Notes under the pieces: model-generated
Told to the model about the DNA's origin: nothing
What the model saw: only the letters and a program-made list of their open reading frames with translations
The model's database searches: none
Origin: Labrenzia sp. VG12
Lineage (GTDB): Bacteria > Pseudomonadota > Alphaproteobacteria > Rhizobiales > Stappiaceae
Reading direction: 5' to 3'
Assembly (NCBI RefSeq): GCF_002237595.1
Contig: NZ_CP022529.1
Span: forward strand, 4,216,001 to 4,280,000
DNA: 64,000 bases
Position numbers and translations under genes: made by a program
In this document: in pieces, positions 17,760 through 26,151 of the stretch
How positions within the stretch are numbered: the first letter of the stretch is position 1
Layout of the letters: every line of letters starts with the position of its first letter

Positions 17760-18722
17760 GTGAACTGGATCAACTCTATCGTACGCCCCAAGATCCGTGA
17801 TCTCTGGAAGAAGCGCGAAGTTCCGGAGAATCTCTGGATCAAGTGCCCGGAAACCGGAGAGATGGTGTTTCACCGGGACCTGGAGGCCAATCTCTGGGTC
17901 ATTCCGAATTCCGGCCACCACATGCGCATGCCGGCGCGCAAGCGTCTGGATGCCCTGTTTGACGGCGGCACCTACGAGAACGTCAAGACCCCGGACGTCC
18001 AGGCCGATCCGCACAAGTTCCGCGACTCCAAGCGCTACACTGACCGTCTGAAGGAAGCCCGCAGCAAATCCGGCGAGGAAGAAGCGGTTCTGGTTGCGCA
18101 GGGCAAGATCAACGGCATGGATTTCACCGCTGCCGTTCAGAATTTTGATTTCATTGCCGGATCCCTCGGCATGGCGGCCGGTGAAGCGATCCTGGCAGGC
18201 ATGCTGAAAGCAGTTGAAGACAAGACGCCCTTTGTCATGTTTGCTGCCTCCGGCGGTGCCCGCATGCAGGAAGGTATCCTGTCGCTGATGCAGATGCCGC
18301 GCACCACGGTCGGCGTTCAGATGCTGCGCGAGGCGGGGCTTCCCTATGTTGTGGTTCTGACCAACCCGACCACCGGTGGCGTCTCGGCCTCCTACGCCAT
18401 GCTGGGCGATATTCACATTGCCGAACCGGGAGCGCAGATCGGGTTTGCCGGACGGCGCGTCATCGAACAGACCGTGCGTGAAAAGCTTCCGGACGACTTC
18501 CAGACGGCCGAATACCTGCTCGACCACGGCATGATCGACATGGTGGTGCCGCGCCAGCGGATGCGGGACACCCTGTCCCAGATCTGCGGCATTCTGCTGA
18601 AGCGGGAAGTCGAACTGCCGCGGCTGGAAGCACCGAAAGAGCCGGACGTTGAAGCCGACGCCGAGGCCAAACCGTCGGAACCGGCTGAGGAGCCTGCCAA
18701 GGAAGCGGAACCGGCCAGCTAG
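17760..18722 (+). CDS. accD: Acetyl-CoA carboxylase carboxyltransferase subunit beta
   Basis: Carboxyltransferase half-subunit that with AccA makes malonyl-CoA for fatty acid synthesis. The GTG at 17760 is chosen because it yields the usual alphaproteobacterial start MNWINSIVRPKI; a TTG at 17724 would add 12 residues. The 320-residue protein keeps the crotonase-fold core (FAASGGARMQEG, PTTGGVSASYA, GFAGRRVIEQT). The N-terminal zinc ribbon is degenerate: one of four cysteines is left (WIKCPETGE, then VIPNSGHHM). A Glu/Pro/Ala-rich tail of about 35 residues ends the protein. folC follows closely. Confidence 0.94.
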   Translation: MNWINSIVRPKIRDLWKKREVPENLWIKCPETGEMVFHRDLEANLWVIPNSGHHMRMPARKRLDALFDGGTYENVKTPDVQADPHKFRDSKRYTDRLKEARSKSGEEEAVLVAQGKINGMDFTAAVQNFDFIAGSLGMAAGEAILAGMLKAVEDKTPFVMFAASGGARMQEGILSLMQMPRTTVGVQMLREAGLPYVVVLTNPTTGGVSASYAMLGDIHIAEPGAQIGFAGRRVIEQTVREKLPDDFQTAEYLLDHGMIDMVVPRQRMRDTLSQICGILLKREVELPRLEAPKEPDVEADAEAKPSEPAEEPAKEAEPAS

Positions 18723-18859
18723 GGCGTTCAATCACCTAATTGCGTCGCGAAAGCGGCGTCAGACGACATTTCAGGGCCGCCCGCTTGTTTCGCAGGCGGC
18801 CTTCCCGTAAAGGCGTTAGACGCGTTAAACGGAACAAAGGGACCCTTCAGGAGGGCGCC

Positions 18860-20176
18860 TTGGATCAAGTCACGAAAATTCTGGACCGCCTGCTGGCCCT
18901 GCATCCGAAGGAAATCGACCTTTCCCTCGGACGCATGCACCGGTTGCTGACCGCGCTGGGCAATCCCGAGACAAGGTTGCCACCCGTCATTCACGTCGCC
19001 GGCACCAACGGCAAGGGCTCGGTAACGGCCACCATGCGGGCCATCCTGGAAGCGTCCGGCAAGCGATGCCACGTCTACACCTCGCCGCACCTTGTTTCCT
19101 TCAATGAACGTATCCGGCTGGGGACCGACGGGAACTATGTGTCCGATCCCGTGCTTTACGATGCGCTTCACCGCTGTGAAGACGCCAATGACGGCGCGGA
19201 AATCACCTTCTTTGAAATCACCACGGCTGCAGCCCTGCTTCTGTTTGCCGAACATCCGGCCGACATTCTGCTGCTTGAGGTCGGACTTGGCGGACGGCTG
19301 GACGCGACCAATGTGATCGATAATCCGTTGGCAACCGTCATCACGCCGGTGTCCATGGATCATGAGAAGTTTCTTGGCGATGACATCGGCACGATTGCCG
19401 CGGAGAAAGCCGGGATCATCAAGCCGGGCGTTCCCGTGATCAGTGCAACGCAGGAAAGCGATGCACTGGCCGTCATCACCCGCCAGGCCGCACGCGGCCG
19501 GGCACCGCTTCAGGTTTTCGGACAGGATTTTGTGGCCCAGGCCGACCAGGGGCGCCTGGCGTTTCAGGACGAAGACGAACTGATCGATCTGCCGCTGCCG
19601 GTGCTTGGCGGTCATCACCAGATCGCCAATGCGGGCCTTGCAATTGCCACCCTCAAGGCGGCCGGTCTTCTTCCCGAAGAAGCTGTTGTCTCGGAAGGCC
19701 TCAGAAACGTTGCCTGGCCCGGCCGGCTGCAGCCGATCACCCATGGGGATCTGGTCGGGATGTGCCCGGACGGGTCTGAAATCTGGCTCGACGGTGGCCA
19801 TAATCCGGGGGCCGGCATTTCCGTGGCCCGCTTCATGGGCGAACAGGAAGAACGCGCACCACGCCCGCTCTACCTGATAGTGGGCATGCTGACGACCAAG
19901 GACCCGGTGGGGTTCTTCCGTCCGTTTGAGGGTCTGGCGCGACATGTCGGCACGGTGCCGATTGTTTCGACGGCTACGGGACGGACACCGGAGGACCTCG
20001 CGGACCTCGCCCGCTGTGCCGGTCTGGAGGCAACACCGTTTCAATCGCTGGACGCGGCCCTTGCAGATGTGGCAGCTTGTGCCTCAAAGGATGGCGAACC
20101 CCCAAGGATCCTGATCTGCGGTTCGCTTTATCTTGCCGGTGAAGTCTTGGCGCGTAGCGGACAGGCGCCCGAGTAG
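18860..20176 (+). CDS. folC: Bifunctional folylpolyglutamate synthase/dihydrofolate synthase
   Basis: Adds glutamate to dihydropteroate and folates. The start is set at TTG 18860 because AGGAGG lies 5 nt upstream (18849-18854); it gives 438 residues, the family norm, while a TTG at 18740 would add a 40-residue Arg-rich extension. The Mur-ligase fold shows the P-loop HVAGTNGKGSVTA, the folate loop YTSPHLVSFNERI and the second-domain LDGGHNPGA. It sits after accD as in many Alphaproteobacteria. Confidence 0.94.
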   Translation: MDQVTKILDRLLALHPKEIDLSLGRMHRLLTALGNPETRLPPVIHVAGTNGKGSVTATMRAILEASGKRCHVYTSPHLVSFNERIRLGTDGNYVSDPVLYDALHRCEDANDGAEITFFEITTAAALLLFAEHPADILLLEVGLGGRLDATNVIDNPLATVITPVSMDHEKFLGDDIGTIAAEKAGIIKPGVPVISATQESDALAVITRQAARGRAPLQVFGQDFVAQADQGRLAFQDEDELIDLPLPVLGGHHQIANAGLAIATLKAAGLLPEEAVVSEGLRNVAWPGRLQPITHGDLVGMCPDGSEIWLDGGHNPGAGISVARFMGEQEERAPRPLYLIVGMLTTKDPVGFFRPFEGLARHVGTVPIVSTATGRTPEDLADLARCAGLEATPFQSLDAALADVAACASKDGEPPRILICGSLYLAGEVLARSGQAPE

Positions 20177-20209
20177 CAACGAGCCGGCATCCGCTCCAAG
20201 GAGGCCCGC

Positions 20210-21475
20210 TTGATCTTGACGTCCCCCAGAACCCCCAATCGCCTGGCAGCTTTCTTGGTCGGCAGCGCGCTTCTGTGCGGCGCCGCGACGGCTTTGACAG
20301 AGCAATACGAAACGCCGCCGGAACAGGATCCTGCCAAGGTTCTTGGCGGCAAGCAGCTCGGTCCCGGATACGCGGTTCTGTCGCCGGTCCGAAGCGACGG
20401 GTTTCTGCGCATCTATCAGGTTCAGACCGACCTCGGCGTTGAACAGATCGAGGGTGACGGGCTGCTGAAGCAGCGTCTGACGGAATTGAAGGTCCTGGTT
20501 GCCCTGGAAGGCCTGAAAAACGACGCCAGTTTTGTTGATGGCCTGAAGCAGGCGGCCATGAAACCGGTCGAATTTGTGGAAAGCACGGTCACCGACCCGG
20601 TCGGCACGGCAAAGAGCACGGTCTCGGGCGTCGGCCGCATGTTCAGCCGGATCGGCAAGGGGGTCGAAGCGGCTGTCAGCGGCAAGGGTGGCTCCCCGGC
20701 AGACCTTGCCAAGGCAATTACGGGCCAGGCCAAGGCCGAGCGGGAATTGGCCGTTCAGCTGGGCGTTGACCCTTACACTTTCTATAAACCGCTGTCGGAC
20801 AAGCTCAACGAAACCGCCAGCGTGACAACCGCAGGCAGCTGGACGGTCAGTGCCATCACCAGCCTGCTGCCGGGCGGGATCGTCATCAACGCGGTGCGCC
20901 AGGCGGACAATTTCCGTAACCTGATTGTCGACAGCACACCGGCGGAACTGGAAGAGCGCACGGCGGCGGCGTTCCGCAATGCCGGCGTCTCGGAAGCAAC
21001 CATCTCGAAAATGGCAGCCAATCCCTTCTACACGATCTCCGAGAAGGCGGCGATCGCCTATCAGCTTCAGGCAATGCCCGGCGTGAAGGACCTCGACGTG
21101 ATCGCCTCCAAGGCCGGTGACGCCGACAGCCGCGACATCGCCTATTTCCAGCTGCGCCGCGTGATCCTTCTGGAGACCTATAATCGCACTGTTTCGGGCC
21201 TGGGAGACATCAAGGACGTCTCCGGTTATCCGGTTGCGATCCGCCGGGATGGCATTGCGGCCGTGATCCTGCCGCTCGACATGGTGTCCTGGACCGAAAC
21301 GGTCGCCCGGACCTTCTCCACCATGCATGAAGGCCTTGCCGGACTGCCCTTCCCGCCCACTGGCGTCGATTTCCTGATCACCGGCGACCTCACCCCCATG
21401 GCCGCCGAACGCCTCACCGCCTTCGGCTGGGAGATCACGGGCAACTACCCGATGCCCGAAGGACCGGTGCACTAG
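20210..21475 (+). CDS. Exported conserved hypothetical protein
   Basis: The TTG at 20210 has AAGGAGG 5 nt upstream (20198-20204), giving 421 residues. The N-terminus is a signal peptide (RLAAFLVGSALLCGAATA), so the protein is periplasmic or surface-attached. The body has no motif I recognise. Residues 120-160 are Gly/Ser/Val-rich (GTAKSTVSGVGRMFSRIGKGV) and resemble an amphipathic or glycine-zipper stretch. It is 34 bp after folC on the same strand and probably co-transcribed. A family A repeat follows and may end the transcript. Confidence 0.7.
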   Translation: MILTSPRTPNRLAAFLVGSALLCGAATALTEQYETPPEQDPAKVLGGKQLGPGYAVLSPVRSDGFLRIYQVQTDLGVEQIEGDGLLKQRLTELKVLVALEGLKNDASFVDGLKQAAMKPVEFVESTVTDPVGTAKSTVSGVGRMFSRIGKGVEAAVSGKGGSPADLAKAITGQAKAERELAVQLGVDPYTFYKPLSDKLNETASVTTAGSWTVSAITSLLPGGIVINAVRQADNFRNLIVDSTPAELEERTAAAFRNAGVSEATISKMAANPFYTISEKAAIAYQLQAMPGVKDLDVIASKAGDADSRDIAYFQLRRVILLETYNRTVSGLGDIKDVSGYPVAIRRDGIAAVILPLDMVSWTETVARTFSTMHEGLAGLPFPPTGVDFLITGDLTPMAAERLTAFGWEITGNYPMPEGPVH

Positions 21476-21486
21476 AAAGTCCCTCA

Positions 21487-21580
21487 GTTGTCATCCCCGC
21501 GAAGGCGGGGACCCAGTAAACACCGTCGGTGATTACTGGGTCCCGGTCTTGCCGCTTGCGCGTCAAACCGGGATGACAAC
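21487..21580. repeat. Palindromic repeat family A, complete copy
   Basis: The outer arms gttgtcatccc/gggatgacaac and inner arms gggacccagtaa/ttactgggtccc give a near-complete 94-bp palindrome, with a small caccg-tcg-gtg hairpin at its centre. It lies between two convergent genes. Confidence 0.85.
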
Positions 21581-21601
21581 CAAGAGAGCACTCCTGTTTC
21601 C

Positions 21602-22519
21602 TCAAACACACTCCAGCACCGGTCCGGACAACCCGCTTTCCCAGCCCAGGATGGCCCGCTTGCGGGTGAGACCCCAGTGGTAGCCGCCGAGTTTGCCGCC
21701 CTTGGCAAGCACCCGGTGGCAGGGCACGACGAAGGAGATCGGGTTGCGGCCGACCGCGGTTCCGACGGCCCGGGACGCCTTGGGTTTGCCGAGGCAGGCG
21801 GCAATGTCTGAATAGGTGGTTGCCGCTCCCATCGGGATTTTCAAGAGCGTCTGCCAGACCCGGATTTCGAAATCCGTGCCGATCATGACGATGTTCAGCG
21901 GTTGGTCTTCCTGCCATTTGCCCGGGTCGAACACGCGCTGGGCGTAGTTTGCAGTCGCTTCCTGGTCCTGCGTGAAGCGTGCGGCGGGCCAGCGCTCGCA
22001 CATGTCCGCAAGGGCGCTCTCCTCTTCGCCCGGATCGGCAAAGCCGAGCCCGGCGAGGCCCTTGTCCGTCGCCATGACCAGCACCTGCCCGAAGGGAGAG
22101 GGATGAAAGCCGTAGGCAATGGAGAGCCCGCCGCCGCGATTGCGATAATCGCCCGGTGTCATGGCTTCATGGGTGACAAAGAGATCGTGCAGGCGGCCGG
22201 ACCCGGAGAGGCCGACCTCGTAGGTCGCATCCAGAACGCTGGCGGAGTCGCGCAGGAGAGCTTTGGCATGGTCCAGGGTGATCGCCTGGAGGAACTGTTT
22301 CGGTGTCAGGCCCGCCCAGCGCGAAAACACCCGTTGCAACTGGATCGGCTGCAGGCCGACTTCCCTTGCAAGCTGTTCCAGGCTCGGTTGCTCGCGCCAG
22401 TCCTCGGTGATCCGCTTCAGCGTCTGACGGACAACACCATAATTTTCGGCCGCTTCCACGCCGACGGCGATCGGCTTCGGGTCGGATGTCAGGCTGGCAA
22501 GGTCTAGGGCTTTGGTCAT
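21602..22519 (-). CDS. AraC-type regulator fused to methylated-DNA-cysteine S-methyltransferase
   Basis: Ada-like adaptive-response protein that removes O6-methylguanine damage. Residues about 30-130 form an AraC helix-turn-helix domain (LEQLAREVGLQPIQLQRVFSRWAGLTP), and residues 135-300 the Ogt domain with the acceptor Cys in FVVPCHRVLAKGG. The N-terminal zinc Ada domain that repairs methylphosphotriesters in E. coli Ada is missing; the protein has only a short leader of about 25 residues. It may therefore repair bases without methyl-triggered self-activation. 305 residues. Confidence 0.9.
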   Translation of the reverse strand: MTKALDLASLTSDPKPIAVGVEAAENYGVVRQTLKRITEDWREQPSLEQLAREVGLQPIQLQRVFSRWAGLTPKQFLQAITLDHAKALLRDSASVLDATYEVGLSGSGRLHDLFVTHEAMTPGDYRNRGGGLSIAYGFHPSPFGQVLVMATDKGLAGLGFADPGEEESALADMCERWPAARFTQDQEATANYAQRVFDPGKWQEDQPLNIVMIGTDFEIRVWQTLLKIPMGAATTYSDIAACLGKPKASRAVGTAVGRNPISFVVPCHRVLAKGGKLGGYHWGLTRKRAILGWESGLSGPVLECV

Positions 22520-22617
22520 GGCAGTCTCGTCATGTCGTCTGATGTGATCCGATCTTAGTCGGCGCAGCAGGTCGGCGCGACCCGATTTGCGATCTGTCCG
22601 TACGCAAATCCCTCGAG

Positions 22618-22741
22618 CGTCATCCCGGCCAAGCGAAGCGCGAGCCGGGACCGGGGAGCTAGAGAGCTATCGGGTGATTGATCGCAGACAAGCCTCGGTT
22701 CTCCGATCCCGGATCTTCGCTGCGCTGCGTCCGGGATGACG
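22618..22741. repeat. Palindromic repeat family A copy
   Basis: The outer arms cgtcatcccgg/ccgggatgacg enclose internal gcgaagcgcgagccggg and cccggatcttcgctgcgctgcg units. It fills the gap between the ada-like gene and the Lrp gene. Confidence 0.85.
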
Positions 22742-22762
22742 AAAAAGAAGCAATGCCTGAAA

Positions 22763-23224
22763 CTACCCCAGGACGTCCTTGAACTCGCTGGCCGAAGCCG
22801 CCGGGCCCTTGCGGGTGTTCAGCAGGAGATTTGTCTCCGTGCCGGTGATGCCCTCGATCAGGCGGATCCGGTTGAGCGCATCGTCAAAGGCGGCGAGATC
22901 TCTTGTCGCGATATCCAGCACAAGATCCCACTTGCCATTGGTGGAGTGTATGGCGCGCACCTCGGTCATCGCGCTCAGGCGGCGGATGACCGGGTCGGTA
23001 TTGTGCCCGTCCACCACCACGAGGGTGACGGCGCGGATCGGCAGATCGCGCCAGTCATCCCGCAAGACGGCGGTGAACCCGAGAATTTCACCGGTTTCGA
23101 GAAGTTTCTCCATGCGCGATCGAACGGTGGCCCGCGATACTTTCAAGTCACCTGCCAGTTCGGACACCGACCTGCGCCCGTCATGGCGCAGAAGCGAGAC
23201 CAGTCTCAGATCCAGATCGTCCAT
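22763..23224 (-). CDS. Lrp/AsnC family transcriptional regulator
   Basis: 153 residues from the ATG at 23224 (MDDLDLRLVSLLRHDGRRS, the usual Lrp start); a longer frame would add 20 residues that lie in the operator. It has an N-terminal helix-turn-helix (VSELAGDLKVSRATVRSRMEKL) and a C-terminal RAM ligand domain (IHSTNGKWDLVLDI). Being divergent from arginase and ornithine cyclodeaminase, it is probably their arginine- or ornithine-responsive regulator, inferred from position. The palindrome at 23225-23263 abuts its start, which predicts autoregulation. Confidence 0.9.
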   Translation of the reverse strand: MDDLDLRLVSLLRHDGRRSVSELAGDLKVSRATVRSRMEKLLETGEILGFTAVLRDDWRDLPIRAVTLVVVDGHNTDPVIRRLSAMTEVRAIHSTNGKWDLVLDIATRDLAAFDDALNRIRLIEGITGTETNLLLNTRKGPAASASEFKDVLG

Positions 23225-23263
23225 TTTATCACTTTGCTCACTTTGACTTATCAAAGTGATAAA
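23225..23263. promoter_or_regulatory. Lrp-type operator between the lrp-like gene and arginase
   Basis: A perfect 12-bp inverted repeat, TTTATCACTTTG (23225-23236) and CAAAGTGATAAA (23252-23263), with a 15-bp AT-rich spacer. It is the only long palindrome in the 128-bp divergent region, so it is the likely binding site for the adjacent Lrp regulator and could control both directions. Confidence 0.75.
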
Positions 23264-23352
23264 TTTGACTGAACATTTGATCAAGTGTCCTGATTTACTC
23301 CGCCGCGACGTTTTAGCACAGTCCCGGAAAGCGAATTCGGGCGGAGAAACTC

Positions 23353-24294
23353 GTGAACGTCGTCAAGAAACAGATCGTCCTGGTCGGCGCGCCGGTGGAT
23401 GAAGGCGCAGGCCAGCGTGGCTGCCTGATGGGGCCGGATGCCTATCGGACAGCAGGCCTTGCCGAAACACTGGAGGCGCTGGGCCATACCGTCGTTGACC
23501 ACGGTAACCTGCAGCCCGCGGATGTTGGCAAGCTGACGCCGCCGAACCCGGTTCTGAAGAACTACCCGGCCTATGTGGCCTGGACGCGATCTCTGCACGA
23601 CAAGGCAGCTGAACTCGGCGAAGCGCCGGTGGTTCCGGTCTATCTGGGTGGTGACCATGCCATGGCGGCTGGCACCGTTTCCGGTCAGGCGCGGGCTGCG
23701 GCGGCGCAGAACCGGCCGCTATTCGTGCTGTGGCTCGACGCCCATTCGGACTTCCACACCTTCGACAGTACGGACAGTGGCAACCTGCACGGCACCCCGC
23801 TTGCGTTTCTGTGCGGCCTGCCGGGCTTTGACGACATGCTTGGCGCTCCGTTCGAGCACACCCTCAAGCCGGAAAATGTCGAGATCCTCGGTGTGCGTTC
23901 CATTGACGATGAAGAGCGCAAGCTGTTGCTCGACCATGGCGTCGGCGTCAGCGACATGCGCCGCATTGACGAGGAAGGCATCCACAACCTGTTGCGGCCG
24001 TTCCTGGAGCGGGTGCGCGCCGAGAATGGCCTGCTGCATGTCAGCCTCGATGTCGATTTCCTCGATCCCGGCATTGCACCGGCCGTCGGCACGACCGTGC
24101 CGGGCGGGGCGTCCTTCCGCGAGGCCCACCTGGTCATGGAAATGCTCCACGACAGCGGCCTTGTCACCTCGCTCGATCTCGTCGAGCTCAACCCTTTCCT
24201 GGACGAACGCGGAAAAACCGCGCGTCTCATGGTCGACCTGACCGGCAGCCTGTTCGGCCGCCGGGTCTTCGACCGCCCGACCAGAAGTTTTTAA
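23353..24294 (+). CDS. rocF: Arginase
   Basis: Hydrolyses arginine to ornithine and urea. The 313-residue ureohydrolase has all metal ligands: GGDHAMAAGT, WLDAHSDFHT and SLDVDFLDPG, the dimanganese pattern. The region around the LDAHSDF motif and the N-terminal VGAPVDEGAGQRGC match arginase, not agmatinase. It is 11 bp upstream of ocd, forming a two-gene arginine-to-proline route under the divergent Lrp regulator. Confidence 0.93.
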   Translation: MNVVKKQIVLVGAPVDEGAGQRGCLMGPDAYRTAGLAETLEALGHTVVDHGNLQPADVGKLTPPNPVLKNYPAYVAWTRSLHDKAAELGEAPVVPVYLGGDHAMAAGTVSGQARAAAAQNRPLFVLWLDAHSDFHTFDSTDSGNLHGTPLAFLCGLPGFDDMLGAPFEHTLKPENVEILGVRSIDDEERKLLLDHGVGVSDMRRIDEEGIHNLLRPFLERVRAENGLLHVSLDVDFLDPGIAPAVGTTVPGGASFREAHLVMEMLHDSGLVTSLDLVELNPFLDERGKTARLMVDLTGSLFGRRVFDRPTRSF

Positions 24295-24305
24295 AGGACC
24301 GGACC

Positions 24306-25391
24306 ATGACAAAAAGCCCCATCAACCTCGCTCCGTCCGATCTGGCCTATGTGCCCTTTGTCAGCGTCGACAACATGATGCGCAATGTGCGTGCCGTGGG
24401 TGTCGAGACCGTCATGCGTGGCATTGCCGATTATATCGAAGAGGACTTCCTGCGCTGGGAAAGCTTCGACAAGATCCCGCGCATTCCGGCGCATGCGCCC
24501 CAGGGTGTGATCGAACTGATGCCGACCAGCGACGGCAAGACCTTCGGCTTCAAATATGTCAACGGCCATCCGGGCAACACCCGCGAGGGCATGCAGACCG
24601 TGACCGGTTTTGGCGTTCTTTCCGATCTGACCACCGGATATCCGCTGCTCCTGACCGAGATGACCATCCTGACGGCCCTGCGCACGGCCGCCAATTCCGC
24701 ACTGGCCGCGAAATATCTGGCGCCGAAAGGCTCGACCACCATGGCGGTGATCGGCAATGGCGCCCAGTCCGATTTCCAGTGCCTGGCCTTCAAGGACCAA
24801 CTCGGCATCACCGAAATCCGCGCCTATGACGTCGAGCCGGAAGCCAGCATTCGCCTGGCGCGCAACCTGGCCGGTTCCGGTATCAATGTGACAATCTGCA
24901 AGACGCCGGAAGATGCGATTGAAGGCGCACAGATCATCACGACAGCGACGGCCGACAAGAAACTGGCCACGATTCTGACCGACAACATGGTCGGCTCGGG
25001 CGTGCACATCAACGCCGTTGGCGGCGACTGCCCGGGCAAGACCGAGCTGCACAAGGACATCCTGCTGCGTTCCGACATCTTCGTCGAATTCCCGGAGCAG
25101 ACCCGCATTGAAGGCGAATGCCAGCAGCTCGCAGACGACCATCCGGTGATCGAGCTCTGGCAGGTCTATGCCGGCAAGGCGGCCGGCCGGACCTCCGAGA
25201 ACCAGATCACGCTGTTCGACAGCGTCGGCTTTGCCATCGAAGACTTTGCCGCTCTGCGGTATGTGCACGACATGCTGCCAGGCACCGGCCATTTCGAGAA
25301 ACTCGACCTGCTCGCCGACCCGGACGACCCCCGTGATCTCTATGGCATGCTGCTGCGCTCCGGCGCCAATGGCGACAATCAGGCCGCGTGA
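24306..25391 (+). CDS. ocd: Ornithine cyclodeaminase
   Basis: Converts ornithine to proline and ammonia with bound NAD. The 361-residue protein of the mu-crystallin/OCD family shows the substrate-side region FGFKYVNGHPGNT, the Rossmann motif AVIGNGAQSDFQ and VHINAVGGDCPGKTEL with the catalytic Asp. The length and the GNGAQ motif fit the true OCD group as in Agrobacterium. It is co-transcribed with arginase and ends at the terminator at 25427. Confidence 0.93.
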   Translation: MTKSPINLAPSDLAYVPFVSVDNMMRNVRAVGVETVMRGIADYIEEDFLRWESFDKIPRIPAHAPQGVIELMPTSDGKTFGFKYVNGHPGNTREGMQTVTGFGVLSDLTTGYPLLLTEMTILTALRTAANSALAAKYLAPKGSTTMAVIGNGAQSDFQCLAFKDQLGITEIRAYDVEPEASIRLARNLAGSGINVTICKTPEDAIEGAQIITTATADKKLATILTDNMVGSGVHINAVGGDCPGKTELHKDILLRSDIFVEFPEQTRIEGECQQLADDHPVIELWQVYAGKAAGRTSENQITLFDSVGFAIEDFAALRYVHDMLPGTGHFEKLDLLADPDDPRDLYGMLLRSGANGDNQAA

Positions 25392-25426
25392 CCTTTCAGA
25401 AAAATCACGTGATTGTAGCAACCTTG

Positions 25427-25455
25427 ACCACCGCTCCGGCGGTGGTTTCTTTTTG
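25427..25455 (+). terminator. Terminator of the arginase-ocd operon
   Basis: Perfect 8-bp stem accaccgc/gcggtggt with the stable loop TCCG, followed by TTCTTTTTG. Confidence 0.92.
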
Positions 25456-25538
25456 TCGGGCAGCCTTTCGCCGGTCGACCAAATCAGTGTTAACTGACGG
25501 CGTTTTCGGAAGGGAATGAATACTCAAGGGGTTGGGAC

Positions 25539-26090
25539 ATGATTTTCAGACGGGCCGTTCTGGCAGGCGCTCTTGTCCTGGGTGCCACGGGAGCCCAGGC
25601 GAAAGACCAGTATTATGACTACAAGGACTGGACTGTCCTGGTTGTCACGGTCGACACCGGAGAGGATCTGCGGATCACCTGCTCCATGTGGACAGGCGGC
25701 GACGGCGAGCCGACCGTCGGTTTCACGATCTCCAATGGAGACGCGCTGCCACCAGATGTGTTTCCGAATGTTCAATTGAACGAGCGCGCGATCCGGGGCC
25801 ACGCGACAGTTCTGAAAAACGGCGAGACCGTCAATTTCATCTTCGATGACGGCGACAGCGCCACCGCGACTGTCCATGCCGATTTCGATCAGGAAGGCTT
25901 TGCCTATGCGCAGACCGACTTTCCGTTCGAGGACAATCAGCGGGTGTTGCAGGCGATGCAGCGCAACGGCCAGATCGATATCGTCGGGCCGAGCGGGCTG
26001 GTCTATTCAGCGTCTTTAAGCGGGTTCACTGCATCCTACCGCAAGGTGGCCGAACAATGCGGTTTTCCGGTCAGTGGAGTCATAGACTGA
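25539..26090 (+). CDS. Periplasmic hypothetical protein
   Basis: 183 residues with a clear signal peptide ending GATGAQA-KD (about residue 22). The mature part is acidic, rich in beta-prone stretches, and has two cysteines (ITCSMW and AEQCGF) that could form a disulfide across the domain. The general pattern (KDWTV at the start, FTASYRKVAEQCGF at the end) recalls small exported IalB-like proteins, but I cannot assign it. It stands alone between the ocd terminator and the convergent pyrF. Confidence 0.65.
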   Translation: MIFRRAVLAGALVLGATGAQAKDQYYDYKDWTVLVVTVDTGEDLRITCSMWTGGDGEPTVGFTISNGDALPPDVFPNVQLNERAIRGHATVLKNGETVNFIFDDGDSATATVHADFDQEGFAYAQTDFPFEDNQRVLQAMQRNGQIDIVGPSGLVYSASLSGFTASYRKVAEQCGFPVSGVID

Positions 26091-26151
26091 ACGCATATTG
26101 TGTAGGGTTAGGGTTGGAGGGCAGACGCGCGGCATGACATCTGACTGGATG

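Noticed and set aside
18740..18859. Forty-residue Arg-rich N-terminal extension of FolC
   Set aside because: A TTG with a strong AGGAGG lies at the position that gives the normal FolC length; the extension is not typical.
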